From: Elusimicrobiota bacterium
Lineage (GTDB): Bacteria; Elusimicrobiota; UBA5214; JBBAAG01
DNA: 64,000 bases
Reading direction: 5' to 3'
Assembly (NCBI GenBank): GCA_041658405.1
Contig: JBBAAG010000008.1
Location: 1-64,000, forward strand
Part shown: piece after piece, positions 63,077 to 64,000 of the stretch
Layout of the letters: the number at the start of each line of letters is the position of its first letter
Position numbering within the stretch: the first letter of the stretch is position 1
The notes under the pieces: generated by a model
What the model was told of the DNA's origin: nothing
What the model saw: the letters and a program-made list of their open reading frames with translations, nothing else
Databases searched by the model: none
Made by a program: the position numbers and the translations under genes

Positions 63077-64000
63077 ACAAAAATGTTGTGATTGCATTAG
63101 CAGTCCTCGGTATCTTAGGAGCGCTCTTTTTTTTCTATAACCATTACATGATAACAATGAACACCGAGACTGTTGTCATAAATATTCCCGATGGCAGTAC
63201 AGCAGATGAGATTTCTTCAGTCCTGAAATACGGGGGCGTTGTGCGGGATAGCGGGATTTTTTATGACCTCATAAAACTTCGACGTGCTGACCGTAAACTT
63301 CAAAACGGGACTTATTATATTGCACCGAGGCAAACTTTGAACGGGTTATTAAAGAAAATTGTTAAGGGTGACACATACCGGATTAAGATTACGATCCCGG
63401 AAGGGATGACCTGTTACCATATCGCGCGTAAACTTCAGGAGAAAGGTGTTGTCGCGTATAAGGATTTTGTGGAAGAAGTTATGCGGTCACAGGCGGAAGG
63501 GTACTTATTCCCGGAAACATATTTTTTTGATATCCACAAATCCTCGCCTGCTTTAGTGGTAAAAACAATGACTGAACAGTTTGAGAAAATGTATGGCCCC
63601 AAACTTCAGGCAAGAGAGAAGGTTGTGGGATTAACGCGTACACAAGTAGTGATCCTTGCGTCATTGATTGAGAAAGAAGCACGGACGGAGATTGACCGCG
63701 GTATGGTATCCGCTGTGTTCCAAAACAGGTTGAAGAAGCGTATGTACTTGGAATCCTGTGCGACGGTACAGTACGCGATAGCATTACTTTTTGACCCTTC
63801 AGGTCCATGGAAACAAAGGTTGGGGATTCAGGATACTAAGATTAACTCGCCGTATAATACCTACAAAAAAATTGGTTTACCTCCGGGGCCGATCTGTAAC
63901 CCCGGGATTTCTGCCATAAAAGCTGCGTTGTATCCCGCGGAAAGTTCTGCAATGTACTTTGTTGCGGATAGCTCGGGTACGCATGTGTACTCCCGGGATT
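63073..64000 (+). CDS. mltG: Endolytic transglycosylase MltG, 3' end beyond window
   Basis: The frame begins at ATG 63073, overlapping the ruvX stop, and is open to the window end (about 309 residues seen). There is one N-terminal membrane helix (VIALAVLGILGALFFFYNHY), a LysM-like section, and the YceG domain with GYLFPETYFFDIH and ILASLIEKEARTEIDRGMVS, where the glutamate in SLIEKEA is the known catalytic residue. MltG cleaves nascent glycan strands and sets their length. The order ruvX-mltG is common. Confidence 0.95.
   Translation, partial: MNKNVVIALAVLGILGALFFFYNHYMITMNTETVVINIPDGSTADEISSVLKYGGVVRDSGIFYDLIKLRRADRKLQNGTYYIAPRQTLNGLLKKIVKGDTYRIKITIPEGMTCYHIARKLQEKGVVAYKDFVEEVMRSQAEGYLFPETYFFDIHKSSPALVVKTMTEQFEKMYGPKLQAREKVVGLTRTQVVILASLIEKEARTEIDRGMVSAVFQNRLKKRMYLESCATVQYAIALLFDPSGPWKQRLGIQDTKINSPYNTYKKIGLPPGPICNPGISAIKAALYPAESSAMYFVADSSGTHVYSRD

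Noticed and set aside
1..64000. CRISPR array
   Set aside because: No run of evenly spaced repeats of 23-40 bases was seen; the only short repeats are the TAGTAAT copies and element ends.

Overview
The window is bacterial chromosome of moderate GC content, with a strikingly AT-richer accessory stretch. It opens with the 3' end of tuf. The long S10-spc-alpha ribosomal gene run follows, from rpsJ to rplQ, with secY, adk, map, infA and rpoA in the usual bacterial order. S14 is the short zinc-binding type, L36 keeps its zinc ligands, adenylate kinase has a four-cysteine lid, and no L30 gene lies between rpsE and rplO. A complete MreBCD/PBP2/RodA set points to a rod-shaped cell with a peptidoglycan wall. 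The mix of DUF2723 membrane proteins, secreted parallel beta-helix protein, heparinase-like lyase and many sensor kinases resembles uncultivated candidate phyla such as Elusimicrobiota, Omnitrophota or Firestonebacteria. That placement is an impression, not a determination.

Layout: (1) 1-15814, ribosomal protein, secretion and transcription core. (2) 15877-29136, cell-shape genes mreB, mreC, mreD and mrdA, then two minus-strand genes (DUF2723 membrane protein and beta-helix protein) that split mrdA from rodA, then a TIGR03960-type radical SAM protein and a sensor histidine kinase. (3) 29143-36834, a restriction-modification island: a large palindrome, a small membrane protein, a Type III-like Mod methyltransferase, an AlbA_2/Schlafen-like protein and a Res helicase-nuclease. 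It lies between the histidine kinase and a response regulator. (4) 36898-46377, response regulator and GAF-GGDEF diguanylate cyclase. A metabolic cluster follows, with two TIM-barrel sugar isomerase-like proteins, an Fe-S aldo/keto reductase and an Fe-S DUF362 protein. Next come a class A beta-lactamase-like hydrolase, a DUF4015 glycosidase-like lipoprotein, a glycosyltransferase and a metallo-beta-lactamase-fold hydrolase. (5) 46469-53056, an AT-rich mosaic island: a tRNA/tmRNA-like remnant, an ORF6N gene cut by a short inverted-repeat element, a second related element at the far end, three copies (one intact, two broken) of a DUF5679 zinc-ribbon gene, a TIGR02391/HEPN-like gene flanked by direct repeats, and several membrane or unknown proteins. 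(6) 53157-64000, a return to chromosomal genes: parA/soj, homoserine dehydrogenase, a membrane histidine kinase, a heparinase II/III-like protein, threonine synthase, DUF3467, cinA, a polysaccharide deacetylase, ruvX and the start of mltG.

The conserved segments are dense plus-strand operons with overlapping or nearly touching genes. The mosaic island has lower coding density, clear gene debris and its own promoter-like sites. The best candidates for something new are that island (short IS21-end-like elements, repeated DUF5679 debris, a HEPN-like gene between direct repeats) and the restriction-modification operon with its embedded AlbA_2 gene and helically phased TAGTAAT repeats.
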